From Liolophura sinensis (lineage: Eukaryota > Mollusca > Polyplacophora > Chitonida > Chitonidae), in the NCBI RefSeq assembly GCF_032854445.1, contig NC_088302.1:50376046-50440045 (forward strand): a stretch of 64,000 nucleotides of DNA. The letters run 5' to 3'. The notes beneath the pieces were generated by a model. It worked only from the letters and a program-made list of their open reading frames with translations. It searched no databases and was not told where the DNA came from. Shown here in pieces: positions 27,301 through 38,593 of the stretch. The first letter of the stretch is position 1; each line of letters starts with the position of its first letter. Both the position numbers and the translations under genes were made by a program.

Positions 27301-27770
27301 TTTATCATATTCATTATCAAAACGAATTATGAATGCAGGTCTTATTTTTTTTTGTAAATTATTTGTGACAGACTTATCCAGAAGGGCACAGATTCATCCA
27401 GGACAACGACCCTAAACACACTAGTAGAAGCACAAAAGGTGAAGAAATAAACCATTTATACAAAGTCACTGTAACACCTTGTCTTGTATGACTTATTGTT
27501 GCGAGTGCAATTAAAAAAACTGTGATATATAACTATGTGAAATATCACTTTTATCAGTGAATAAAGTTGTAGTATTTCTCCTTTATACAAGTAAGAACTA
27601 AAAATTAACTTCTGCTGTAAACAAATGCTGGTTATATATAATATATATGAAAGTAAGATTTCTTTGACGTGGAGAAATGATGGAATAAAAAGGAAGTGAC
27701 TTTCTACACCTGCGTATTTTGACTGCAGTTTCGGCTGTTTTGTTCTTATCTAGGAAAGAAAATCTATTCT

Positions 27771-27812
<42 letters not shown>

Positions 27813-28130
27813 TTTATAATGTATTTTTATATATTTCTCAAGACATCGAATTTTACATATATTATTATAGAATTTATGAAGTCTCATGGAATCAACCACT
27901 GGAGGACACCACCCGAATCTCCAGACCTCAACCCCATAGAGATGGTATGGGCAATGTTGAAGACAAACCTGGCAAAGAAACACAAGCCGCAGACAAAGGA
28001 TCAGCTTATAGACGGTATTGTAGACTGTTGGCGCAGTATCACGCCACAGCTCTGCAGAAGGTTCATAGATCATTTACGAAAAGTTATTCCTCGGGTCATA
28101 GAACGTAATGGGGCTGCATCTGGTTATTGA
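24325..28130 (+). CDS. Tc1/mariner-type DD34E transposase, six exons
   Basis: Exons 24325-24518, 25971-26186, 26445-26649, 26943-27065, 27372-27438 and 27871-28130. All have GT-AG borders and agreeing phases, giving 354 residues, the usual family length (about 340-350). The ATG sits in a good context (GCAACATGG). Residues 1-64 form a helix-turn-helix-like DNA-binding region (LFNWSPTKIRDGLKQRG). RSGRPSK (75-81) is the GRPR-like hinge, and 84-136 looks like a second HTH. The catalytic core has D171 (FSDEAS), D257 (IQDNDPKHTS) and E292 (SPDLNPIEMVW), with 34 residues between the last two. It should cut and paste the element at TA sites in the nucleus. A poly(A) signal AATAAA lies at 28437-28442. 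Unusual: five introns, one holding a SINE and two with (TA)n runs. Confidence 0.92.
25625..25845 (+). mobile_element. SINE nested in transposase intron 1
   Basis: Plus-strand copy with degenerate tRNA-like head, intact B-box-like GTTCAAGTCC (25702-25711), block GGTCGCCGACTTATAAGTG, and tail GAGTATGGTGTAAAACATTA with an A/T-rich end. It lies wholly within the intron between 24518 and 25971, so it does not disturb the coding sequence. Confidence 0.85.
26881..26912. repeat. (TA)n microsatellite in transposase intron 3
   Basis: Uninterrupted TA dinucleotides apart from one TT step. Confidence 0.9.
27774..27808. repeat. (TA)n microsatellite in transposase intron 5
   Basis: Seventeen or so TA dinucleotides about 65 bp before the last exon. 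Confidence 0.9.
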
Positions 28131-30062
28131 TTGAGTACAATATTTTCTCAATGAACCAGACACATCTCAGATTGTCTTTATGTATATCTTATTCATATGT
28201 CAGTATCTTTGTATCTTTTCAGACAGAAGGCAATAGTACAAAGGTACTTGTAGTCTCAAGATTTAAAGTTTAGTTTAGATTTAGTTTCAGTTTTAAAGTT
28301 TTCACTACATCCTTTTTTTAAACTTCTTGTTTTATCAACTACCTGTTTGATAAATTGCATCTGCAGCAAAGTTGATGCAATCACCACATGTATTCTGTAT
28401 ATATTTCCATTAAAGGTCAACACAAAACTTTGATCCAATAAATTAATACTTCGTACATTTCATCTCTTTTCAGACAGTGCAGCACACAGGGTATGAACAT
28501 TAACTGTGAGAAGACTTTTCATCATAAATCTGATTTACATGTAATTGTGGAAATATATTTGTAATCCCTACGCTTTTTCCTGAAAGAGACACTTTCGGTT
28601 TTTTGGTGCGGGGGAATATTTTTCACTCTAAGCAACACGAGTTGTCAATAATTAATAACAGGACAGCTGCGTTTTTAACATGCATGGACTACCAAGTGGA
28701 ACATTTATGTAGTTTGTATAGTGAATCATAACTTGTTGCTTGGAATAAATTGTTGGTTGAAAAAGTATTCTTTCACGTTCAGCTGTTTGTTTGTTTGTGT
28801 GTTCTTATCTCACCTCACTCACTCACTCACATTAAACTTTTGGATTTTCTTCACTGCATTAACTTCTGGGCTGTTATGTTCCACCTGTCAACATTCTTTA
28901 CACTAAGTAATACAACATTATGGTGATAGGAAACCTGGCCTGAAGGGATGTTCTAATGCATGTCATCAGCTGACTATCACCAAGCTGCTAGACACTTCAT
29001 AGAGTGTAAACTGGCACAAGGAACCATGTAAAAATGTATTAGTGACCCTCCTTTATATGATTCTGCAATAAATCTACCATCCAGGTTCCAGGGACTGGTT
29101 CAATCCAGAACTAGACTTTCCTTCTAGGTTCACCAAGTTATAACATGCTTAGAGTTTGAAAGGCAGGACAAGATACATTGCCAAATTCCAGCATAAACTG
29201 TTAAGAGCACTCTGGAGGCAATGGAGAAGACGTAGGAATTAACTTGCAATCACAGATGTTGGGCGCAGCCGCAGTAAGATATGCATTCATTGGAATTTGA
29301 AGATACTGATATGAAAACACTAAAAGACAAAACCACAGTTAAATAAAGTACACGTCTTAGGTCAGTTCATGTTGATTTCTACACACATTATTTCAACCCC
29401 AAAAAGTACAGAAATAGATGTTGAACTACATGCATATAGATGTTGATTGGGGGAATATAGCAAAAAGACCATGTTTTAAATAGTGTACTTTTTTTAAATG
29501 TGGCCATAACGTGAAGAAACACAGTAAAGTTCACTCAATCTTGTAACATTTATAATTTATTTAAAACAACAAAATGAAAAGTTGAACAATTTATTTATAT
29601 ATTTAAATATTTTACAATTAGTTATAAATATTTTATTGCACTATTATAAATACTGTTTAAATAAAAATTTCAGTTATATACAAATCTTATATAATAATAA
29701 ATTAAACAATAACATTATTTCCCCCACCCCCCAACCCCCCCTTTTTTTTTTTTTTTTTTTTTGGACAGGGCGGAGGACAGAGACTGTAAGGCAAGAATTG
29801 GCCAAGACAGCATTTTTTCAGCAATACCTTGACCAATAGGAAACCAATTTCATGGAGGAAAATAACTTATTGAGGGAACCAACTTGTTGGAGGGAATTGA
29901 AATATACCATTTATTTTTTTTATAGAATCTACCACATTTTTATGTGGTAAACTCCAGCAGCTTAAGAGGAAACCAAAATGACATTAGGGTTGGAAAAAGG
30001 AGCAGCTTGGCAGATAATTCTCATTATCACCGCACAAAAACAGAAAAAGTGGCAGAAAATGC
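28131..30062. other. Convergent 3' region between the two transposon genes
   Basis: No ORF with motifs. It holds the AATAAA for the transposase (28437-28442), a minus-strand AATAAA for the BEN gene (29915-29910, 168 nt after its stop), and a C-run followed by a T-run at 29721-29762. Confidence 0.6.
29721..29762. repeat. C-run and T-run
   Basis: About 20 mostly C bases, then 21 consecutive T and the start of a GGACAGGGCGG segment. The T-run could be a poly(A) relic of a retroposed sequence on the minus strand, but no partner body is clear. Confidence 0.6.
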
Positions 30063-30130
30063 AAAACTGCATTAACTGCAAACTAGGATTTTCTAAGGAG
30101 GTTCCTAAGTTTGCAGTTAATGGCAGTTTT
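30063..30130. repeat. Inverted repeat (hairpin) spanning the BEN gene stop codon
   Basis: The plus-strand arm AAAACTGCATTAACTGCAAA followed by CTAGGA (30063-30088) pairs with TCCTAAGTTTGCAGTTAATG followed by GCAGTTTT (30103-30130), with two single-base bulges and a ~14-base loop. The stop codon (30085-30083) lies inside one arm, so the last residues of the BEN protein and its 3' flank are inverted copies of each other. Confidence 0.85.
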
Positions 30131-33100
30131 ACATTTGTGCCACTTCTCCTGTCTTTGTGACGGGGGCACTGAGTGCACATCAAACACCTTTTGTTTGATG
30201 GCATTCAGGCGTCGAGGGCTCAAAGCTGCCTTCCCTTGCTTTGAGCCGTCAACAGCCCTACCAGACAGCTCCTCCCCCCGGAATAGTGCCATGGTCAAGG
30301 TCGAGGCAAAAATCTGTGGATTTCCTGCAGATTTTTCCTCAACCATTGCCACCACACTATCCGGGATGACGCACAAGTCATGCATAAAATGGCAATCATC
30401 CTTGTGCGCACCAAGCCTTAAATGCTGTTTAGCAATACCCACCCCAACAGTAGATGGCATCTCTGGAGGGGTGGAAGGCAGTGGGGTGGCAGCTGAGGAG
30501 GAGGCAGGTGGGGAGGCAAGGACTCTGCCTTCTCCCTGTCTCTCCAGCAACCCTGGCAGTATTTCAGCCAGCTGTTGCTTCAGCATGCCCTGAAACCTCC
30601 GGTGTAGTTCTTCTGTGTAGGAAACCAGTTCCTGCCGAACAATCTCTCGAATCTGGTCTGGCAACAGAGGGATCGCGTGGCAGTGCCGACAGCAATCCCT
30701 CTGTTGAGGAGCAGATTCATGTCGAACAACGACCTGGCCAGTCTTGAAAGCATCAACCTGTTAACAGAAAGAAAGAAATAAATCAGGCAAAAATGTGGAC
30801 TGTTCGTGTGATAATCATGCAGTACCTCATATGTTATGACATCTCTGAGTGTGTATGATGTACTGCTTGATTATTACATGCAGACAAATGTTATCACATT
30901 TCCTGTAATGAACACAGACACACACACAAAAAACACATGGCTGACATCTCCTGTAATAAAACACAGGCACGAAAACATCGCTGATTTATGAATAATAATA
31001 AAAAATAGAAGTAATGTTAATTAACTTCTTGTTTCAGTGCTATAGATATTTGACGAGTTTTTCTCATTATGCTTGTCAATTTATTTGTGTAAATGCGTAT
31101 AATATTTAGCATGAAGATTGGTTGTTTGAAAATGATTCTTGTTTTCAAAAAGGTCTACATGATAACTAGGTGCATGATAAACTATTTTTGTGAAGCAACC
31201 TCATTTGGGAGCATGGCAAATATATTCTAATCCTATATTGCCCTAATCATGGACAATAATGTTACACTAATATTTATGTAATTAACATCCTGAATATACA
31301 TACTCATTCCATTTCAGTTTATCGCCTGGAAGCCTATTCTTAGTGCTATGTGAAATAGTCTGTGCGTTTTACAATCACAGAAGTACAGATTTATTTCCTA
31401 AAATTGTATAAATGTGTAAGATGTCTACAGTTCTTACCAGGTCGTTGTTTGATGTCAGGTCCACAAAGTCAGGGACTCTGTGGTCCTCCGCCCTGTCATC
31501 CCTCCCCGAATCCCCATCCCTCAATACAACCATCTGAAACAGAATAAAATATGACATGATTACTATGACATAATTAGTTACATACTTTATGCAATTAATA
31601 AAAATGGACTTGCATTTCACAACAGCATGCTTTGATATTCTTGATACAGGTGTTGACTATTTCTGTATACAGCAGGACTGCTTTTACTGATATCATTAGT
31701 GTGAGATTACATTTACCATGACATGTTTCAATACACATTTACAGACAAGTTATATGGGAATAATACAAAGGTCATTTCCAGGTAATATTACCACAGCCTT
31801 TTTGTTTACAAGCACTTAAAACTGAACCTTACCTTTGCTTTACTCCCACTTTCCGCCTCATGTGCCATCCTTCTTTTCCCTTTCCCTTTCCCCTTCCCCT
31901 TTCCCCGAACTACTCCCTTCCCTGTTTTTTCCCCACTACTGCCTACACTAGATCCCCCCGCTACACCTTCACTCCCACCCCCCACCAACACTTGATTACT
32001 ACCCCCCTCTAGCACCCCCCCACCACCCCCAGCTACACTAACCCCTTCTAAAATGTCCTCACTAATCCCCTCACCAGATACATTAACAAACCCTAAATCC
32101 CCCAAATCCCCCAAATCCCCCCACTCTTCCCCCAAGGAAAAATCAATTTCTTCCATCAACTGCAAAAAAAGAAAAAAGCAAATTTTAACCAAATAAATTT
32201 AAAGGTTACTACAAGTATTATTTGCATTGCATTGTAATAACATTTAACCATCTAGAGAACACTTTTGAAATTTATAATCCTGTGTATTGCATAGCATTAC
32301 CTTCATTTTATATAATCTGCATTGAACATTTAGTGAACGTTTGTAGTAAACAATATTTTAATCCGTGATATGAGAGTGTTAAGGCGATACTTTGGTTCAG
32401 AACATACAAGTGAATACAAATCAATCAACCTGAATAACTTTATTCAAAAACGTTCTAACCAAACATAAAGTAACCCAGTAACAGCAGCAAAGAGTCTACT
32501 AACAGAAAGAAACAAGGATGTTTATAAAGAACAACTTAAACAAATCTTGAACAGAGCTTTTGATACCTTGCCCTCTGGCCATATGGAGATATATCCCCCG
32601 GGAGCCCCATGTCGGGACTCCAGGGACTTTGTAATGGCCTGGCCCCTGTGGGTTTGGGGCCAGGCCTGATCTATAATATCCAGTTCTTCTGGTGCTACAC
32701 ATTGAAAAGAGAAGATTTGGCCCAGGTTATTATTTTTATAAAATATGGAGAATAATAATTTATTGTAATAATCTGACATAAAGAGAATGACATTTTACTT
32801 ATGTATCAGAATGATATATTTACCTCCAATGGCGAGAATTTCCACCAAATATTTCCGGCCGCCATGAAGCAGGTGGCAGACAGAGGAGATTTTGATCTCC
32901 GAGGACGGCACAGAAAACTTTGGTTTTGACATTCTAGTTGTCTTGCCGTCCTCGTCGAATAGAATAAGGTATTCTGAAATAGAGAAAATAGATTTAGAAA
33001 AAATTATTAAGATGTATGGCAGTCTATTGAAAATTAATTTTAAAATGGCTGTAGAAATATTAAGACCATCAGTAATACAAATTATATAATCACATTATTG

Positions 33101-34438
33101 AGCATGGCAAAAAAAAAAAAAAAAAACTACGGTTGAAATAAATGCTGAATGCTATTTTAGTAGGCCCATAATGAACATACCATTTTCCTTCTCCTCTGCT
33201 GCCAGCTGCTTCAAAAACTGGCGGGCGGTGCATGGTGCTACTGTGAAAAAAAAAAACATGAAAAAAATTGTTTTTTTTTTATGATGATGATTTCCTCGTT
33301 GCATTGGAAATAATTTTGTGTTGTATACTGCCAGTTCAGAACATTTTACTTTACTTTCATATAACCTGTGATGTGACAGCAGTGAGAAAGGGGTTTTATA
33401 GTACATATACATGTATCAATAATCAATAAATAGGCAACTGAAATCGTTATATAATGCAAAATTTTTATGAATATATAGAAATGTACTGGCGGTTTTATTC
33501 CTAAGGCAACGCTTATAGAAACTTGTCTCAATAGGCAAACTTGCTTTTATGCATACAATATTCTTGAGTATGGGGTAAAACACCAGTGATATAAATTAAA
33601 TAAATAAATAAATAAAATTTATGCAACCAGTTTGCTTCAGCAGGTTATTTTGAAAGAATAGACAAAATTGTCTCCCTTTTTAACCTACATTCGACCGTGA
33701 ACTGCTAAAAAAAAACAAAAAGGTACTGTAGGCCACTTGAAGACCAGCGCTGCGATATTTATTTATACCATTTTACTTTAAAGTTTAGGTTATTTTGTAC
33801 ATGTTGGATGTCAGCATAAGGTTATGCGAGATTGCCCACCCTGCTGTATTCGTAATTTAAGATCATGCGAACAGAAGACGGGGCCTAAATGTGCTTGTGC
33901 AGAAAACCCGTAAGTTGTTTTCAATTGCTCGAGGGAAGAGGGAGAGACGAGTCCAGAATTATACATGCAGTTGTTATCATAATGAGTAATTTGTGTTTGT
34001 ATCTGAACGGCTTTGAAAAAAGAGAACCGAGTCGGATGAAGTTCATTTTGAACGTACATGTAAATGGCGGCGAGAAGCTGCGGTACCCGTGAAGGTTTAT
34101 TTCCAGTATTTTTTTCAGGATTAAATGTACCATATATGGCACAAGGTAAATACACACGCTCGTAGGCAATTGCTGGTTCGTATTCAAAGAATTAGTTTGA
34201 TTTTAAATATATCTGTGTCACTAAATTAATTGAATACTGATTGAAGGCATTACGCTGTGCAAGCCTCTGGCTTACACTTTTACACCGGCAGTTTCGGCAC
34301 ACTAGATCGGAGCTTACAAAAACTTTTACTGGTCCTGCAACGTATTAGCAAATACAGAAAAAAAACCCACTACGTCACTTTTTACAACAGTACGTCACTT
34401 TTTGCAACACTGACAACAACGTTACCTGATTCTGACAT
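30083..34438 (-). CDS. BEN-domain protein carried by the transposon, seven exons
   Basis: Exons (minus) 34438-34426, 33240-33181, 32973-32824, 32694-32567, 32159-31833, 31533-31438 and 30757-30083. All are GT-AG and every phase matches, for 1449 nt and 482 residues. Residues 1-117 include a compact segment (EYLILFDEDGK ... HGGRKYLVEILAIG) that I cannot name. 118-226 is acidic then Gly-rich, with a triple DLG run and a basic tract GKGKGKGKRR (nuclear signal-like, about 203-214). FVDLTS at 249-254 resembles a SUMO-interaction motif. 290-330 is a probable coiled coil (IREIVRQELV...LKQQLAEILPGLL). About 370-482 reads as a BEN domain (FASTLTMALFRGEEL, LSPRRLNAIKQKVF, then W-C-AINCKLRNLL). BEN domains bind DNA, often palindromes, and act in repression or chromatin. 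The 13-nt first coding exon is the least certain. Confidence 0.87.
33558..33617 (+). mobile_element. SINE tail fragment in BEN gene intron 1
   Basis: Only the 3' end is present: ATTCTTGAGTATGGGGTAAA, ACACCAG, then (AAAT)n. Strong 5' truncation. Confidence 0.75.
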
Positions 34439-34703
34439 CCTGTTTGTTTGGTAAACGTACAGTGTACATGTAGGCCCCAAGTTCTCTCAGTGGAAGTTCG
34501 GCAGAAATTTGAAAAGTGCGCGGCCGACCGACCGACGGCAACGTACAGTAGATAGCGTGTCGTAATAAAACAACGTTTTCCACTATTAATACACGATTTA
34601 CATCGCAATAAAAACTGCTCATGAAAAGAAAACAAAACAAACCACGTATAGGTATTTTTTATTACAGTTTTATTTGTAATAACGACATTTAAAACGACGA
34701 TAA

Positions 34704-34859
34704 CCACACGCGTGTGGTATCCGTGTGGTTTTCTCCACACGCATATCGTAGCCGTGTTGTTCAAGCAGGCAAAGCCTGCCAGGCAGTGCCTGTCTGCCTG
34801 ACGTAATGCATTCCACACGCGTGTAATAGCCGTGTGGTACCCATACGACACGCGTGTTC
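34704..34859. promoter_or_regulatory. Right subterminal palindrome cluster
   Basis: Holds a perfect CCACACGCGTGTGG (34704-34717), then half-sites CCGTGTGG and CCACACGC, AATGCATTCCACACGCGTGT (ending at 34824), GCCGTGTGG and ACACGCGTGT near 34850. It mirrors the left cluster in motif and distance from the end, and precedes the BEN gene start by about 270 bp. Confidence 0.8.
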
Positions 34860-34885
34860 ATAGTGGTCACTTTTTTGTTGTACTG
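34859..34885 (-). repeat. Right terminal inverted repeat
   Basis: Reverse complement begins CAGTACAACAAAAAAGTGAC, identical to the left end for 23 bases, and is followed outside by TA. Confidence 0.93.
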
Positions 34886-35413
34886 TACATCTATGCATAC
34901 TATTACTACCTGTACATAATGACACCTGTATGTAATGCCTATATAAGTACATAGTTCATAAGGAAATTCCTTTCATCCAGACAATAGGTATGTACAAGTA
35001 GTTGGTTAACTTGGCTTATAAGTACAGGTAACGGGCAGGTACAGACCGGTTTTGTTGAGCAACTGACGCAATGATCAGATCAAAGGGTTAATAACAGGTG
35101 TGTGTAAGTAGTGATCAGTGCAAGGGTAGTCCTCTAGGCTGAATATAACCACATAATATGTCAGGGGCATTTTGTGTCCCAGTAGCAAGGTTAGAGTTGC
35201 ACAGTAATTAGTCAATGTAAAAAAGGCTGTGTGATATGTATAGCATCAGGTGTGGTCATGACAATGTGCCTGGCATAGGGAACAATCAGATTAGGGCTGT
35301 ATCAACTGTACTGTGATATGAACACATTCTGTACATTCCTGGCAAGCCAGTAATTGTAAACGTTGAAAACTGTTTATTAGACATTATCCCTTCTGTGAAA
35401 TATGATTATTTGA

Positions 35414-35475
35414 CTACTGCCACAACACCACAGTATGTATAGATGTACTGCCACAACACCACAGTATGCATGCAT
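35414..35475. repeat. Tandem duplication, two 31-bp units
   Basis: TACTGCCACAACACCACAGT followed by ATG(T/C)AT occurs twice head to tail with few differences. Confidence 0.85.
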
Positions 35476-38400
35476 GTACCATGATACACTGTCAATATAA
35501 CAGAAATAAAAGGTAATTTTCACAATCATCTAAAAAGCATTGTCCATTAGTTTAAAAAAATTGATTGCATCCTTTGCCTACAACTATAGGTGTAAACAAA
35601 AATCAACAAAAATGTGCAAAATTTCACGCCACATTTGAAACTTGAGTGAACAAAGCTGGTCTTATATCCATACCTACACTGTATCTCTCAGGGTAACTGG
35701 TTCAAGCTCTAATATTTGTTTCACATGAACAGAATATTACATATGCCATTGGTGCATGAATCTATACATTGTTGCACAAGAACAAAGAAAGCCATAACAT
35801 CAATAATGGTTCAGTTTTGGTCCAATCCTTTTTATGACATTCATCGATGATGAGAATATTGGGAGTTACATTGTTTTGTTTCAGAGAGGGATGGTTTATA
35901 CCAGGGGAATAATAAAGCTCTGTTTGTTGTATTCGTCATCGTCTGATTCCCCCCAAAACCTGTCCCATTATGTTGTTGTCGGAATAAACAGCGATCCATC
36001 ACAATATATCAGCTCCACACAAGGTTACAAGTACAGCTGTTCATTTTCCTGGCTCCATTTTTTTTTTAATCTTACAAAGGCAAACTAAAGTCAGCCACAT
36101 AAAGAATTTATCTCTTCCAATGCATGACATAATGGAGAGAGAACACTTGCGATGAGTGAACTTGATTTGGCTTTCTGTCAATTCCTCGTTCTTTTCGGGA
36201 TTTTTTTTTTTTTTTATCTTCCCATCATGATGAAGTTCACATCACAGTGACTGCTGGTTGCACTGTCTGCCCCAAGACAGGTTTTTTAGGAAAGGACATT
36301 AAGAGCGGTCCTGATTAAGTAAACAGAAGGTTAGTGAGTTGAGCAGGAGATCATGTTAGGCCACACTGTTGCCCGTGAGATCCACGGCCTTCATCAACAC
36401 GATGCAACCTTCCCAAGGTCCAGCTGATCCAGCCAATCCATGACTAGGCTCTGCATGTCTTAGTGTCATTACATCCCAATGCCTTATTACATACATGTAC
36501 TTTGGCTTGTCCTTCTTGGGTAACCAGAAAAAGTGGCAGATGTTACAGGCTACAAAGTTCAGATGAAGTACATGTAGCTGATCTACAGCCTATTAAGGGA
36601 ACAACACTGTTCATTAATTAATGATAATTACAGGTAATAATGATGGAGGTATAATATTTACAAGGGGTGGCGTGTAAGGGTTGGATGCAGGGTTAGGGCT
36701 GGAAGAGCAAGAGCTTAAGTTTAATACTGTTATGTAAATTTGAGATCCATATTTTATCACATGGTTCAAGAAGAAAGAAAACCTCTACCAACTGTGAATG
36801 ACAACTGTAATCAACTAGAAAACAAGGAAGTAAGATATTTCTACTCTATGCGTGTACTATATATGCAAAGGCTTTCAATAAAAAGCTACTTGAGCAGCTT
36901 AATCGAGTTTGATTTGTTTGAAATTACCTTGGATGCATAATGAGTATTAAAGAAAGCTTATGCATACCGGTAAATCAACACAAGATTTAGAATTTATGAA
37001 AGACTTATGGTAAACCATGTTTAAATTTTCTGCTTAGCTATTGTGAACAATTTCCTGTGCATGATTTACTGTACTCAGAGGTATATTACAGGTACGGCAT
37101 ATATGCCAGTATCATATATACATGTGCTCAGTACATAGGTCTACATGCAACTGTAAAACTCCACAGGATAAACTATGAGAAAATAGAACCCCGAGAACTT
37201 CAGCACGAAAACACTCCTCTCGGTGAGTAATTGGCTACATGCACCCTCAAAGATAAGCAAACTATGTCTGAAAGCCATTTTTAATTATAAACTTGTTAGA
37301 GTTGACAATGCATCAGTTCCAAGGCCGACACTAGCTGTGTCTACAAACAAGAGAATGCAGTTCATAAAAACAAAGGTTAGCCTTTGTACTCGTTTCACGT
37401 CGCTCCAGGCATGTAGTTGCACAGTGTTTGCTAAACCACAATCGTTAAAATTCAGTTCATTGTTTTATCAACATAATGGAAAAAAACATTCTTGCTCATT
37501 ACTGCAGGCATGAAGTATATTTCAAAGGTCTTTAAATATCCCAAAATGTGGGCTGACGCTGTGGTTTGCAACAATTCTTTATTTATGTAACAGCGACAAG
37601 TTTGTCTAAGGTTAAGTGCTGCATTTATATGAGCTGGTCTTTGTCTGAACCTAAATATATAAAGTTCCTCTGACAAAGCAATTATGTCACAATTATCACT
37701 TGGGCTAGCAAAAATGTAAACCTTTCATTCATCTTCCTGTACTTTTCAAACACTTGTATGCATTTTTGTCACTGTGCTTGTACATGTGAACATTTTTTGT
37801 GTATACCATCTAACATGCAAAACAATGTAACAGAAAACTTTGAAAACATAAAATTTGTGAACCAGTGCCTGTATCAAGCTAGTTTTCTAGAGTAACAGAA
37901 GCCTGATCTTTTTTTAACACAAGGCCTCTTATCTGACGACAAAATTAAACTGTGCAGTCATAAATTTTACATATTTGTAAAGTGTACATAAATTATGTCA
38001 TTTTAGGAGCATAAAATCGTATTTCAGTTGCTAAAGAATGCATCTCCGATAACTTGCTTCTTTACATGTAAAAAGGGCAGAAAGCTGGTTTAGTTCACAC
38101 TACCTTAACCTCATTCCTATAATATAAGGTCTTGAAAATTTAAAGTATTTTTGAAGACAGATAAAGCTTGGGACCCGTTATCAGAATATAGTTAACGCCA
38201 TTCGTACACTGCCAGGTGTCCAGGCATGGCTTTGGCCAAGGTCTACCTCAACCCGCTATCTGGAGAGTGTTAAGCCGTACTTTGGATAAACTTATCAGGG
38301 CTTTGTTTGTTTGTTTACTAATTCATGTATCTGGCTTTAGTGGACTTATTGGACAAATCCCTGTGTCTGGCCAACATCACCACCCTACTGTTATCCACGG

Positions 38401-38593
38401 CCTCAGGGACATGCAATGAGCCTCAGAGTACAACATACAGTCTGAAATTCATGTGGCTGTTTGCAGGCAACAGACTACTTCCAGTACAGATCAAAGTGCC
38501 AGTTTAAAAAGAACTTTTCTTGCCAAAAAATACCAAATTTCTAAATTTCATTTCTGGCTCCAAACGTTACTTTTTAAACGACATGTATCCTTT

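Larger units (their letters stand above)
24070..34885. mobile_element. Complete 10.8-kb two-gene Tc1/mariner-type DNA transposon
   Basis: Both ends carry the inverted terminal sequence CAGTACAACAAAAAAGTGAC followed by CAC, 23 of 23 bases identical. Each is flanked by TA (24068-24069 and 34886-34887), the target duplication of Tc1/mariner elements, whose ends commonly begin CAGT. Inside are a spliced DD34E transposase on the plus strand and a spliced BEN-domain gene on the minus strand, convergent and both open throughout. Both ends also carry clusters of CACACGCGTGTG palindromes. SINE pieces are nested at 25625-25845 and 33558-33617. Identical ends and two intact genes suggest a fairly recent or still active element. 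The size, the introns and the second gene are all atypical of this superfamily. Confidence 0.92.

Noticed and set aside
30111-30593. 160-codon plus-strand ORF
   Set aside because: Antisense shadow of the last exon of the BEN gene, whose minus-strand frame has a recognisable domain.
33811-34155. 114-codon minus-strand ORF inside BEN intron 1
   Set aside because: Interferes with the phase-consistent join of exon 1 (34438-34426) to exon 2 (33240-33181); no motif.
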